64,000 nt of DNA from Desulfatibacillum sp. (lineage in GTDB: Bacteria; Desulfobacterota; Desulfobacteria; Desulfobacterales; SpSt-501), in contig DYEU01000004.1 in NCBI GenBank assembly GCA_020725555.1, forward strand, positions 124,001 to 188,000. Direction: 5' to 3'. Positions 32,924 to 41,752 of the stretch are shown here, piece after piece. The notes below the pieces were generated by a model that was given only the letters and a program-made list of their open reading frames with translations, searched no databases and was not told the DNA's origin. The position numbers and the translations under genes were made by a program. Numbering within the stretch: the first letter of the stretch is position 1; each line of letters begins with the position of its first letter.

Positions 32924-33769
32924 ATGCGGCAAATCAACCCTGGGTGCTTGCCTCTGTTCGACAGCCACTGCCACCTCGACGACGCGGACTTCGACGCCGA
33001 CCGGGAGGCCGTGATCGCCCGCGCCCGCGCGGCCGGGGTGGGGGCGATGGTGACCGTGGGCACCGACGCCGTCTCCTCGCGCCGCGCCGTGGCGATCGCC
33101 GCCTCCGCCCCCGGGGTCTTCGCCGCCGTGGGCATCCACCCCCACGAGGCCCGCCTCGCCTCGGAGGAGGCCCTGGAGGAGCTCCAGGGCCTCGCCGGCC
33201 ATCCCCGCGTGCGCGCCTGGGGCGAGATCGGCCTCGACTTCCACTACCTCCACTCGCCGCCGGGCGCGCAGGAGACCTGGCTCAAGCGCCAGCTCGAGGC
33301 GGCTGCGGCCCTCAACCTTCCCGTGATCTTCCACGAGCGCAGCAGCGCGGGCCGGTTCCTGGCCGTCGTGGCCGAAGCCCCCCCGCCGGCCGGGGCGGTG
33401 GTGCACTGCTTCAGCGGGACGGCCGACGAGCTCGAGCGCTACCTCGAGCTCGGCTTCCTGATCGGCATCACCGGGATCCTCACCCTCCCCGGCCGGGGGG
33501 CGGCCCTGCGCGGGCTCGTGCGGCGGATCCCCCGGGAGCGGCTGCTCGTCGAAACCGACGCCCCCTGGCTCACCCCCGACCCCGAGCGCCGGGGCATGCG
33601 CCGCAACGAGCCCGCCTGCGTCCGCACGGTGCTCCTGCGGCTCGCCGCCGAGCGCAACGAGGACCCCGCGGCGCTCGCCCGCCAGGTCACGGAAAACGCC
33701 TGCCGCCTCTTCAAGATCGGCGCCCTTGCCGAGCAGGCGCTTTTCGGCTACCTAACCGAGCGGGCTTGA
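32924..33769 (+). CDS. TatD-family metal-dependent deoxyribonuclease
   Basis: 281 residues. TIM-barrel amidohydrolase with ligands LFDSHCHLDDADFD (about 11-24), AVGIHPHEAR, AWGEIGLDFHY, IFHERSS, VVHCFSGTADELERYL and LVETDAPWLTP. These are the YabD/TatD motifs. No ribosome-binding site precedes ATG 32924, consistent with a leaderless mRNA; a TTG at 32948 is an alternative start. The reading frame continues close to the DUF4139 gene. Confidence 0.9.
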   Translation: MRQINPGCLPLFDSHCHLDDADFDADREAVIARARAAGVGAMVTVGTDAVSSRRAVAIAASAPGVFAAVGIHPHEARLASEEALEELQGLAGHPRVRAWGEIGLDFHYLHSPPGAQETWLKRQLEAAAALNLPVIFHERSSAGRFLAVVAEAPPPAGAVVHCFSGTADELERYLELGFLIGITGILTLPGRGAALRGLVRRIPRERLLVETDAPWLTPDPERRGMRRNEPACVRTVLLRLAAERNEDPAALARQVTENACRLFKIGALAEQALFGYLTERA

Positions 33770-33804
33770 CGTCCCGCACCCCCTTGCCCCGACGGAGCGT
33801 CGCG

Positions 33805-35283
33805 ATGATCGCACGGCTTCTCCCCTGCCTGGCCGCCGCCCTCACCCTCGTGTCTCTGGGAACGGCGCTTCCGCCCCCGGCCGCGGCCGAAAAGGGCAAA
33901 GCGGAGGCCCCCCGGCCGATCGCCGTGGGCGTCGAGGAGCGCACGGGGCTGTTTCTCACCCTCTACCAGGGCGACTGGGGGCTGGTGCGCGACCAGCGCC
34001 GCGTCACCCTGCCCGTCGGCACGGTGGAGTTTCAGTACCCGGACATCCCCGCGAAGATCCTGCCGGAGAGTGTCCGGCTCCGCGCCCTGGGCGAGGCCCC
34101 CCTGCGCGTCCTCGAGCAGCGCTACGAGGCGGACCTCATCAGCCCGCAGCGCCTCCTCGAGCGTCACGTCGGCAAGCAGGTCAAGCTCTTCGTCGAAAAC
34201 CCCTTCAGCGAGCGGGAGCAGCAGATCCCGGCGACCCTGCTCTCCATCGAGGGCGGCCCGGTCTTTCTGATCGATGACGAGGTCACCTACGGGCACCCCG
34301 GCCGCATCCTCTTCCCCAAGGTCCCCGAGGGCCTCGTCAGCCGGCCGGCCCTCGCCTTCGTCGTCGAAAACGCCACCCCCCGGCCGCAGCGGGTCGAGGC
34401 GGCCTACCTCGTCCGGGGGTTGCGCTGGCAGGCGGACTACGTGCTCGTGCTCGGCGAGCGCGAAGACCGCGCGGAGCTCACGGGGTGGGCGACGGTCGAA
34501 AACGAAAGCGGGGCATCCTACCCCGGGGCGGTCGTAACCCTGGTCGCCGGCGAAGTGCGTCTGCCGCAGGAAGCGGCGCCCCGGCGGCGGCAGAGCGACT
34601 CCGGAGAACGCGGGCCGGTCTCGCTCATGGCCCCAATCGCTGCGGAGGAGGCCCCGCGGGAGGGATTCGGCGAGGTCTACCTCTACCGCCCGGAGCGGCC
34701 GGCCACGATCCGCAGGGGCCGGGTCACGCAACTTCGCTTTCTCGGCGCCGAGGGCCTCGCCGCCAAGCGGGAGTTCGTGCTCGAGTCCCCGGTGCTCTTT
34801 CGCGGCGAGCGCCGGCAGGAGGCTGTGACGCGCGAAAGCGCCGCGGTCGTGGTCGAGATCGAAAACCGCAAGGAAAACCGGCTCGGGACCCCGCTGCCGC
34901 AGGGCACCGTGCGCGTCTACCGGACCGACGACGCGGGGACGCCCCAGTTCGCGGGCGAGGACCGCCTCCGGGCCGTGCCCCGCGGGGGGATCCTCCGGAT
35001 CGCCCTCGGCCGCGCCTTCGACCTCACCGCCGAGCGCCGGCAAACCGCCTGGAAAAAGCTCGCCGCCGACACCTTCGAGGCGGGCTGGGAGCTGCTGTTG
35101 CGAAACGAGCGCAAGGAGGAGGCCTCCCTGCGCGTCGTCGAGTCGATCCCCGGCGACTGGACGATCCTTGCCGCCTCGCACCCGCACCGGAAAACGGCCG
35201 CCGGCCGGGCCGAGTTCCGCATCCCCCTGCCGCCGGGGAAAGACGTGAAGCTCACCTACACGGTGAAGTTCCGCACCGAATGA
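33805..35283 (+). CDS. Exported DUF4139 domain protein
   Basis: 492 residues from ATG 33805, 36 nt after tatD. A signal peptide ending PPPAAAEKG precedes an all-beta protein with DUF4139 features: LTLYQGDWGLVRDQRRVTLPVGTVEFQYPDIP near the start, GLRWQADYVLVL, ATVENESGASYPGAVVTLVAGEVRLP in the middle, and LTYTVKFRTE at the end. DUF4139 proteins are secreted or periplasmic and of unknown biochemical role. Its stop overlaps the start of the next gene (ATGA). Confidence 0.85.
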   Translation: MIARLLPCLAAALTLVSLGTALPPPAAAEKGKAEAPRPIAVGVEERTGLFLTLYQGDWGLVRDQRRVTLPVGTVEFQYPDIPAKILPESVRLRALGEAPLRVLEQRYEADLISPQRLLERHVGKQVKLFVENPFSEREQQIPATLLSIEGGPVFLIDDEVTYGHPGRILFPKVPEGLVSRPALAFVVENATPRPQRVEAAYLVRGLRWQADYVLVLGEREDRAELTGWATVENESGASYPGAVVTLVAGEVRLPQEAAPRRRQSDSGERGPVSLMAPIAAEEAPREGFGEVYLYRPERPATIRRGRVTQLRFLGAEGLAAKREFVLESPVLFRGERRQEAVTRESAAVVVEIENRKENRLGTPLPQGTVRVYRTDDAGTPQFAGEDRLRAVPRGGILRIALGRAFDLTAERRQTAWKKLAADTFEAGWELLLRNERKEEASLRVVESIPGDWTILAASHPHRKTAAGRAEFRIPLPPGKDVKLTYTVKFRTE

Positions 35284-35690
35284 ACCGCCGCGCCGCCCGC
35301 ATCGCGCTTCTTCTGTTGCCGGCCCTCGCCTCCGCCGCGGCCGCGGGGGATCCCTTCCGCATGGGGGAGGCGCTCCTGTGCACGGTGGAGCGCTCCACGA
35401 TCCCCGGGGGCGCAGGCCTGCGGATCTTCCTTGCAGGGCTCGACTCGCCCGCGCCGAAGGCGGTCTTCGAAAACCACATCCGCGCCGCCCTGAGCCGCAT
35501 CTTCGATTCGGAGGAGATCCTCGTCCTGCAGCTCGTCGCGGCGGTGAGCGGCAGCGTGGACACCTTCGTGATCGACAAGACGGCCGGCCGCTTCGCCCAC
35601 GTCTCGGCGGGGATCTTTCCGGTCGAGACCCACGCCGCTGCGGAAACGGGCACCTGCCGGCAGGCGTCGGCCGACACGCCTTTTCCCTGA
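35280..35690 (+). CDS. Small exported protein of unknown function
   Basis: 136 residues with a signal peptide (RIALLLLPALASAAAAGD). The remainder has no motif I can name; it contains two cysteines (MGEALLCTVERST and GTCRQASADTPF). Translational coupling by ATGA to the DUF4139 gene suggests a joint envelope function. Confidence 0.7.
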   Translation: MNRRAARIALLLLPALASAAAAGDPFRMGEALLCTVERSTIPGGAGLRIFLAGLDSPAPKAVFENHIRAALSRIFDSEEILVLQLVAAVSGSVDTFVIDKTAGRFAHVSAGIFPVETHAAAETGTCRQASADTPFP

Positions 35691-35771
35691 GCCCCGCGCC
35701 AGCGGCGGCCGCCCCCCCTCTTGCCGCGCGTCGCGGGGGAGCGGCCTTCCCCCTCCCGGCGCCGCCCCGGC

Positions 35772-36803
35772 CTACTTCGAGGCGGCCGCAATCGCCTCGA
35801 GAAAGGCCTTCATCATGGCCTCGCCTTCGGCGCCGTGTTTCTCGACGATGATCTTCTTCACCTCGGGCATGGTCGCGTCGCGGAAGCGGGCGATCTGGTC
35901 CGGGGCGAGCGCGTTGACCTTCAGGTCCTTGCTCAACCCGGCGAGCCCCCGCTCCGAGGCCTCGATCACGCGGCTCACCCCGCGGCCGGCGACGATCGCC
36001 GAGCGCACGGCGTTGGCGAGGACCCCCTTCTCCGCGGCGCTCAGGCCGTTGTAGAATTCGGCGTTCATCACCCACACGTAAGGGGCGAAGAGGTGCCCGG
36101 TGAGGGTCAGGTATTTCTGGACCTCGTTGAACTTGGCGAAGGCGATGATCGGGATCGGGTTCATCTGGCCGTCGGCCACCCCGGTCTGAAGCGCGGTGTA
36201 GACCTCGGTCCAGGCGATCACGGCCGGCTGGCCGCCGAGGGCGCTCACGATCGCCTTGTGGGTGTCCAGGCCCATGGTGCGGATCTTGAGGCCCTTCACG
36301 TCCTCCGGCCGGGTGATGGGCCGCCTGGAGTTGGTGATGTGAAAGAAGCCGCCCGAGTCCCCGAAGCCGAGCACCTTGAGGCCCGTCTTCGTTTCGATGT
36401 CCGCCGCGAGCCGCTGGCCGAAGGGGCCGTCGAAGACGGCATAGGTCGTGCTGATGTCCGGGAAGGCGAAGGGCACGTCGATCACCCCGAGCATGGGGTA
36501 GACCGACGCGAAGCCGCCCACGGAGTGAATGCCGGACTGGATCACGCCCGACTTCACCTGGGTGACGACGTCGTTGTCCTTCCCGAGCTGGCCGTTCGGA
36601 AAGGTCTGGACCTCGATGCCGCCGTTGGTTCCGGCCTCGACCAGGCTCTTGAACACCGTCGCCATGGCGCCGGTCGCGTTGTCGAAGGGGTCGTCCTTGT
36701 TGAGGTGGTGGATCTTGATCACCTTGCCCGCCGCCGCCGGGGCCGGCAGGCCGAGGCCGGCCACGAGCAGCCCGACGAGCAGCCATCCCAGAACTCGTTT
36801 CAT
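35772..36803 (-). CDS. dctP: TRAP transporter solute-binding protein DctP
   Basis: 343 residues with a signal peptide (VLGWLLVGLLVAGLGLPAPAAAG). The mature protein begins KVIKIHHLNKDDPFDNATGAMATVFKSLVEAG and contains the carboxylate-binding Arg segment ITRPEDVKGLKIRTMGLDTHKAIVSALGGQP and the region TEVYTALQTGVADGQMNPI. These are DctP hallmarks; the ligand carries a carboxylate. A clear AAGGAGG lies before ATG 36803. It follows dctM after 103 bp. The neighbouring PLP/ygeYW cluster suggests an amino or ureido acid as ligand. Confidence 0.93.
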   Translation of the reverse strand: MKRVLGWLLVGLLVAGLGLPAPAAAGKVIKIHHLNKDDPFDNATGAMATVFKSLVEAGTNGGIEVQTFPNGQLGKDNDVVTQVKSGVIQSGIHSVGGFASVYPMLGVIDVPFAFPDISTTYAVFDGPFGQRLAADIETKTGLKVLGFGDSGGFFHITNSRRPITRPEDVKGLKIRTMGLDTHKAIVSALGGQPAVIAWTEVYTALQTGVADGQMNPIPIIAFAKFNEVQKYLTLTGHLFAPYVWVMNAEFYNGLSAAEKGVLANAVRSAIVAGRGVSRVIEASERGLAGLSKDLKVNALAPDQIARFRDATMPEVKKIIVEKHGAEGEAMMKAFLEAIAAASK

Positions 36804-36906
36804 GGGTCATCCTCCTTTTCGTTGCCGCGTTGGGGTGGTCGAAACGCGGGGCCCGCCGGCCGCCGCGCGAGACATCCGCCGCCCGCCTCCCCCGGTCTTC
36901 CTCCCC

Positions 36907-38190
36907 TCACCGCCCCAGGAGCAGGCGCGGCATCAGCAGCGTGAAGCTCGGCCAGAACGCGACCAGGAAAAGCGCGCCGACCTCGAGCAGGATGAAGGGC
37001 CAGAGCTCGCGGGCGATCGTCTCCAGCCGCTCGCCGGTGATCGAGCAGATGACGAAGAGGCAGGCGCCGACCGGGGGCGTCATGAGCGAGATGTTGAGCG
37101 CGAGCACGATCATCACGCCCGCGTGCACCGGGTCCATGCCGATCGCCTGGGTGAGCGGACCGAGCACCGGGGCGAGGATGATCAGCGCCGCGTTGATGTC
37201 CATGAACATGCCGATCACCAGGAGCAGGCAGAGGATCAGGGCGATCACCACCTGGGGATTGCGCGAAATCGACAGGAAGAGCTTCGCGATGGCCTGGGGG
37301 ATCTGCAGGAAGGTCATCCACCAGCTCAGGATCGAGGCCGAGGCGATGATGAGGAAGACGACCCCCGTGATCACCGAGGTCCGGATCAGGGTCTGGAGGA
37401 TCGCCGCGGGGGTGAGGCTGCGGTAGACGAAGACCCCGAGGAAGAAGGCGTAGAAAACGGCGACGGCGGCGGCCTCGGTGGGGGTGACGACCCCGAAGAG
37501 GATCCCGCCCAGGATGATCGCCGGCATGAGAAGGGCAAGCAGGCTCGCGCGCAGGCTCTGGAGCAGCCGCCGCAGCGAGAAGCGCTCGCCGCTCACGGGC
37601 AGGTGCTTGCGGCGGCCGACGAGGGCGATGTAGAGCATGCACAGAGAGCAGATGAGGAGCCCGGGGAGGATGCCCGCCGCGAACATGCCGGCGATGGACA
37701 CGCCCATGAGCGAGCCGTAGATGATCATCAGGTTGGAAGGCGGGATGGTCGGGCCGATGATCGAGCCCGCCACGGTCACCGCACAGGAGAAGGGGCGCGT
37801 GTAGCCCTGGCGGACCATGGCCGGGACGAGGGTGTTGCCGAAGGCCGCCGTGTCCGAGACGGCCGCGCCCGTCATGCCGGCGAAGATGACCGAGGCCACC
37901 ATGTTCGTGTGCGCCAGGCCCCCGCGCCAGTGGCCGACCAGGGCGTCGGCGAATTGCACGATCCGGCTCGTGATGCCGGTGCGGTTCATGATCTCGCCGG
38001 CCATGATGAAGAAGGGCATGGCCATGAAGGTGAAGAGGTCGAGCCCCTCGAAGAAGCGCCGGGGTGCCATGGCGAGGAAATTGTGCCCGCCCACCTGGAG
38101 AAGCCCCGCGACCCCGGCCACGCCGAGCACATAGCCGATCGGCAGGCCCAGGAGCATCAGGCCGAAAAAGAGAAGCGCAACCAGGCTCAC
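36907..38190 (-). CDS. dctM: TRAP transporter large permease DctM
   Basis: 427 residues starting at GTG 38190, overlapping the dctQ stop (GTGA); the longer track ORF is a shadow upstream. Twelve or so hydrophobic segments with FEGLDLFTFMAMPFFIMAGEIMNRTGI, NMVASVIFAGMTGAAVSDTAAFG and TPTEAAAVAVFYA, the DctM signatures. It forms the sodium-coupled transport core with DctQ. Confidence 0.93.
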   Translation of the reverse strand: MSLVALLFFGLMLLGLPIGYVLGVAGVAGLLQVGGHNFLAMAPRRFFEGLDLFTFMAMPFFIMAGEIMNRTGITSRIVQFADALVGHWRGGLAHTNMVASVIFAGMTGAAVSDTAAFGNTLVPAMVRQGYTRPFSCAVTVAGSIIGPTIPPSNLMIIYGSLMGVSIAGMFAAGILPGLLICSLCMLYIALVGRRKHLPVSGERFSLRRLLQSLRASLLALLMPAIILGGILFGVVTPTEAAAVAVFYAFFLGVFVYRSLTPAAILQTLIRTSVITGVVFLIIASASILSWWMTFLQIPQAIAKLFLSISRNPQVVIALILCLLLVIGMFMDINAALIILAPVLGPLTQAIGMDPVHAGVMIVLALNISLMTPPVGACLFVICSITGERLETIARELWPFILLEVGALFLVAFWPSFTLLMPRLLLGR

Positions 38191-38693
38191 GCGTCCCTCC
38201 TCGCCGAGGGCAGAGAGCCGCGGTCGCGCAGCATGGTCACCAGGATCTGGAACGAGGTGAGCGCGCCGCAGGCGGGGACCGAGGCGAAGGGGACGACCAT
38301 CGTCATGCCGAAGAGGGTCGTGTACTGGGTCGCCCCGGCCGCCGCCATGCCGACCCCGTAGACCGTGAGAAAGAGAAAGAAGGCGACCCCCAGCAGGTCG
38401 AGCCCCAGCCGCAAGGCCCGCGCCACGCGGGCCGGGAGCGCGTTCTGCACGAACTCGAGCCCCACGTGCTCGCGGCGGTAGGCGCCGATGGGGACGGCAA
38501 GCAGCGCGGCCCAGATCATGAGGTAGCGCGAACACTCCTCGCCCCAGGTGTGCCCGAGCCTGAGGACGTAGCGCTGCAGGACCTCGAAGCCGACGACCAG
38601 GACGAGCGCCGCCATGAGGGCGGCGCAGACGCACTCGATCCCCCGGTTCAACGCGGCGCCGAAGGCGTCCACCCGCCGCAGCACCTTCTCCAT
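38187..38693 (-). CDS. dctQ: TRAP transporter small permease DctQ
   Basis: 168 residues from ATG 38693 (GGGAGG upstream); the track's additional 18 residues are unlikely. Four membrane segments, with the second followed by LGHTWGEECSRYLMIWAALLAVPIGAYRREHVG, the DctQ signature. First gene of the dctQMP run, divergent from the PLP/ygeYW cluster, with 138 bp between the start codons. Confidence 0.9.
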   Translation of the reverse strand: MEKVLRRVDAFGAALNRGIECVCAALMAALVLVVGFEVLQRYVLRLGHTWGEECSRYLMIWAALLAVPIGAYRREHVGLEFVQNALPARVARALRLGLDLLGVAFFLFLTVYGVGMAAAGATQYTTLFGMTMVVPFASVPACGALTSFQILVTMLRDRGSLPSARRDA

Positions 38694-38751
38694 CGGCAAC
38701 GGCCTCCCGCAGCCTGGGCCGCGGCCGGCGCGCTCGGCGTTCTCCACCCCG

Positions 38752-38780
38752 TTGACTCCGGCCGCGGGAAATGGTTTCTT
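38752..38780 (+). promoter_or_regulatory. Possible promoter of the PLP/ygeYW run
   Basis: TTGACT (38752-38757), 17-bp spacer, TTTCTT (38775-38780). Weak -10. On the opposite strand TTGACA at 38806-38801 may serve dctQ. If this is right the GTG at 38790 would be nearly leaderless. Confidence 0.3.
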
Positions 38781-38831
38781 CTGCGCGATGTGGCGTCAAA
38801 TGTCAATCGCCGGGGGCCGGGCGAGCGCCCC

Positions 38832-40328
38832 GTGACCGCCTTCCGCCTCACCTGCCCCACCTGCCCCGAGACCTACCGCATCGAGGACGGCCGCTTCTCC
38901 TGCCCGCGGCGCGGGGAGGCGGGCGATCATCTCCTGCGGCGCGTCGGCCTCGAGGGGAACGCGGCCGCGCGCGCGATCGCCCGCGGCTGGGAGCGCGCGG
39001 GGGCCGGGAGCTTTCTCCGGCTCCAGGCGCTGTTCTCGGCCCGGGAGCTCGCCGGCGAGGACGGCTACCGGCGAATCCACGACCGGCTGGAGGAGGCGCT
39101 TGCGGCCCGCGAGGGAACCGTCTTCCGCGTCACCCCGCTTCTCCCGCAGCCGGCGCTCGCCGCCGCGCTGGGCCGCAGCGGGCCGCTCTGGGTGAAGGAC
39201 GAGACCGGAAACGTCGGCGGCTCTCACAAAGGCCGCCACCTCTTTGCGACCCTCCTCTACCTCGAGGCGCTCGCCGCCCGGGGGGACGCCCCCGGCAAGC
39301 CGGAGCTCGCCATCTACAGCTGCGGCAACGCCGCCCTCGCCGCCGCGGCGGTCGCGCGCGCGGGCGGCTACCGGCTGCGCGCCTTCGTGCCCGCCGACGT
39401 CGACCCGCGGATCGCCTCCCTCCTCGAGGAGCGCGGTGCGCTCGTCGAGCGGATCGCCCGGGCGCAGACCGGGGAGGGCGATCCCTGCTACCTCGCCTTC
39501 CGCGAGGCGCTCCGCCGGCCCGGCGTTCTTCCTTTCGCCTGCGCCGGAAACGACAACTGGTCGAACATCGAGGGCGGCTCCGCCCTGGGGTGGGAGATCG
39601 TCCTTGCGCTTCGCGGGCACGCGGCGGCGGTCGACCACGTGGTCCTGCAGGTGGGCGGCGCGGCCTTCGCGCGCGCCGTCGCCCAGGCCTTCGAGGAGGC
39701 CTTCTCGTTGGGGTTTCTGCCGCGGCTGCCGAAAATCCACGCCTGCCAGCCCGAGGGGGGCTTCCCCTTCGTGCGCGGCTGGGCGCTTGCGCTCGCGGCC
39801 TACGCCGCCCGAGGCGGCGGTTCCGCCGGCATCCCCTGCGACCGCCTCGCCCCGCCGGCCGAGGCCCTCGGGCGCCTCGCCGCCTTCCTGCGCGCCGAGG
39901 GGCCCTCCCTCTCCCCCCTCGTCGACCGGTTCGCCGCGGACTTCGCGGGCCCCGCAGCCCGGGCCGTCCTGGCCGAGATCGCCCGCCGCCCCGGGGCCTT
40001 CTTCTGGCCCTGGGACGGGGCCGCCCCGCAAAGCCTCGCCCACGGCATCCTCGACGATCTCCCCTACGACGGCACCGGCCTCCTCCCCGCCGTGCTGCGC
40101 ACGGGGGGCCGGGCCGTGATCCTCCCCGAGGCGCGCATCCGCTCCGCCTGGGAGACGGCCCGGGCGGCCACCGGCATCCCCGTCTGCCCCACCGGCGCGG
40201 CGGGACTGGCCGGCCTGATGGAACTCGAGGCGCAAGGCCTCCTCAACCCGGCCGAGTCCGTCCTGGTCGTCTTCACCGGACGCGACCGCAGCGCCGATCC
40301 TCCCCCGAAAGGACCCGCAACCCCATGA
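38832..40328 (+). CDS. Fold-type-II PLP enzyme, threonine-synthase-like, unassigned
   Basis: 498 residues if begun at GTG 38832; an in-frame GTG at 38790 would add 14. The N-terminus has a short zinc-ribbon-like knot CPTCPETYRIEDGRFSCP. The catalytic lysine is K133 in VGGSHKGRH, in place of SFKDR of threonine synthase, and YSCGNAALAAAAVARAGGYRLRAFVP is the phosphate-binding strand typical of fold II enzymes. A glycine-rich cofactor loop lies in LQVGGAAFARAVA. It resembles the diaminopropionate/threonine lyases of Yge-type clusters only in fold. It overlaps the next PLP gene by ATGA; the two may act in series or as a complex. Confidence 0.72.
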   Translation: MTAFRLTCPTCPETYRIEDGRFSCPRRGEAGDHLLRRVGLEGNAAARAIARGWERAGAGSFLRLQALFSARELAGEDGYRRIHDRLEEALAAREGTVFRVTPLLPQPALAAALGRSGPLWVKDETGNVGGSHKGRHLFATLLYLEALAARGDAPGKPELAIYSCGNAALAAAAVARAGGYRLRAFVPADVDPRIASLLEERGALVERIARAQTGEGDPCYLAFREALRRPGVLPFACAGNDNWSNIEGGSALGWEIVLALRGHAAAVDHVVLQVGGAAFARAVAQAFEEAFSLGFLPRLPKIHACQPEGGFPFVRGWALALAAYAARGGGSAGIPCDRLAPPAEALGRLAAFLRAEGPSLSPLVDRFAADFAGPAARAVLAEIARRPGAFFWPWDGAAPQSLAHGILDDLPYDGTGLLPAVLRTGGRAVILPEARIRSAWETARAATGIPVCPTGAAGLAGLMELEAQGLLNPAESVLVVFTGRDRSADPPPKGPATP

Positions 40329-41752
40329 CCGCCTCCCGGCTGATCACCGGACCGACCTACGCCGAAATGCTCGACCCGGAGCGCATCGCGCCCGATCTGC
40401 GCCGCCGGGCGCTCGCGGCCGCCCGGCAAGACCCCCTCGATCCCCTCAACCTCTTCAACATCTCCTGGAAGGACGAAACCGGCCGCATCCGCCACGAAGT
40501 CCTCCCCCGGGGGCTGACCGGGGTCGATTGCCCCATCGTCGTCCTCTACGGCCGGGACTTCCCCACCGGCAGCCACAAGGTCGGCGCCACCTACAGCGTG
40601 CTGATCGAAAAGGCGATCACCGGCGAGGTGGATCCCGCCCGCCACACCCTCGTCTGGCCCTCGACCGGCAACTACGGCATCGGCGGGGCCTGGGTCGGCT
40701 GCCGCATGCGCTTCGACTCGGTCGTCATCCTGCCCGAGGAGATGAGCCGCGAGCGCTTCGAGCTCATCCGCGGCTACGGCGCACGCCTCGAGCTCACCCC
40801 CGGCTGCGAAAGCAACGTGAAGGAGATCTACGACAAGTGCCACGAGCTGCGCCGGGCCCACCCCGAGCGCATCCGCGTCATGAACCAGTTCGAGGAGTTC
40901 GCCAATTACCGCTTCCACTACTTCGTGACCGGCAACACGATCGTCGAGCTCGCCCGGCGGCTCGCCGCGGAAGGGGTGGGCCGGGGGGTGGTCTCGGCCT
41001 TCGTCTCGGCGATGGGCTCGGCGGGCACGATCGCGGCCGGCGACCGGCTCAAGCAAGAGTGGCCCGGCCGCCACCGCATTGTGGGGCTCGAGCCCATCCA
41101 GTGCCCCACCCTCTTCGCCAACGGCTACGGCGGGCACGACATCCAGGGGATCGGCGACAAGCACGTGACCTGGATCCACCACGTCGCCAACCTCGACGCC
41201 CTGATGTGCATCGACGACCTGGAGTGCAAGCTCGGCCTCCAGGCCTTGGTCGAGGAGCCGGGGCAGGAGGCGCTCGCCCGCGGCTTCGGCGTCCCGGAGG
41301 ATCAGGCGCGCCGGCTCTCCGGCCTCTTCGGCATCTCCGGGGTGTGCAACGTGCTCGGGGCGATCAAGACCGCGCGCTTCTACGGCCTGGGCCGCGACGA
41401 TCTCGTCGTCACCGTCCTGACCGACGCCATCGACCGCTACCGCTCGGTCCTGGCCTCGCTCAGCGAATGCTTCGGGCCGATGGGCCGCGCGGCGGCCGAA
41501 AAGCGCATCGAGGGCATCTTTCACCGCCAGCGGCTCGACTGGATCCTGGAGGGAACGCGGCTGAACCGCGAGCGCTGGCACAACCTCAAGTACTTCACCT
41601 GGGTCGAGCAGCAGGGAAAGACCGTGGAGGAGCTGAACGCCCAGCGGCGGCCCGAGTACTGGGAGGAACGACAGGCCGAGGTCGCGCGCATCGACCGGCT
41701 GATCGAGGCCTACCGCGCCGCCGGTGGCCAACCGGAAGGAGGACGACGATGA
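40325..41752 (+). CDS. Second fold-type-II PLP enzyme, cysteine-synthase-like, unassigned
   Basis: 475 residues. Schiff-base lysine K85 in PTGSHKVGATYSVL, and a glycine loop STGNYGIGGAWVGCRM for the cofactor phosphate. SWKDETGRIRHEVL near 48-60 is unusual for a cysteine synthase. The conserved C-terminal half (GISGVCNVLGAIKTARFYGL, EGTRLNRERWHNLKYF) is not typical of cysteine synthase or of YgeX. Elimination or beta-replacement on a small amino acid is likely; the exact substrate is unknown. It overlaps the YgeY-like gene by ATGA. Confidence 0.72.
   Translation: MTASRLITGPTYAEMLDPERIAPDLRRRALAAARQDPLDPLNLFNISWKDETGRIRHEVLPRGLTGVDCPIVVLYGRDFPTGSHKVGATYSVLIEKAITGEVDPARHTLVWPSTGNYGIGGAWVGCRMRFDSVVILPEEMSRERFELIRGYGARLELTPGCESNVKEIYDKCHELRRAHPERIRVMNQFEEFANYRFHYFVTGNTIVELARRLAAEGVGRGVVSAFVSAMGSAGTIAAGDRLKQEWPGRHRIVGLEPIQCPTLFANGYGGHDIQGIGDKHVTWIHHVANLDALMCIDDLECKLGLQALVEEPGQEALARGFGVPEDQARRLSGLFGISGVCNVLGAIKTARFYGLGRDDLVVTVLTDAIDRYRSVLASLSECFGPMGRAAAEKRIEGIFHRQRLDWILEGTRLNRERWHNLKYFTWVEQQGKTVEELNAQRRPEYWEERQAEVARIDRLIEAYRAAGGQPEGGRR

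Noticed and set aside
40325-41752. YgeX (diaminopropionate ammonia-lyase)
   Set aside because: The lysine motif and C-terminal half do not match YgeX, which has KDESKRFGLNAFK around the cofactor lysine.
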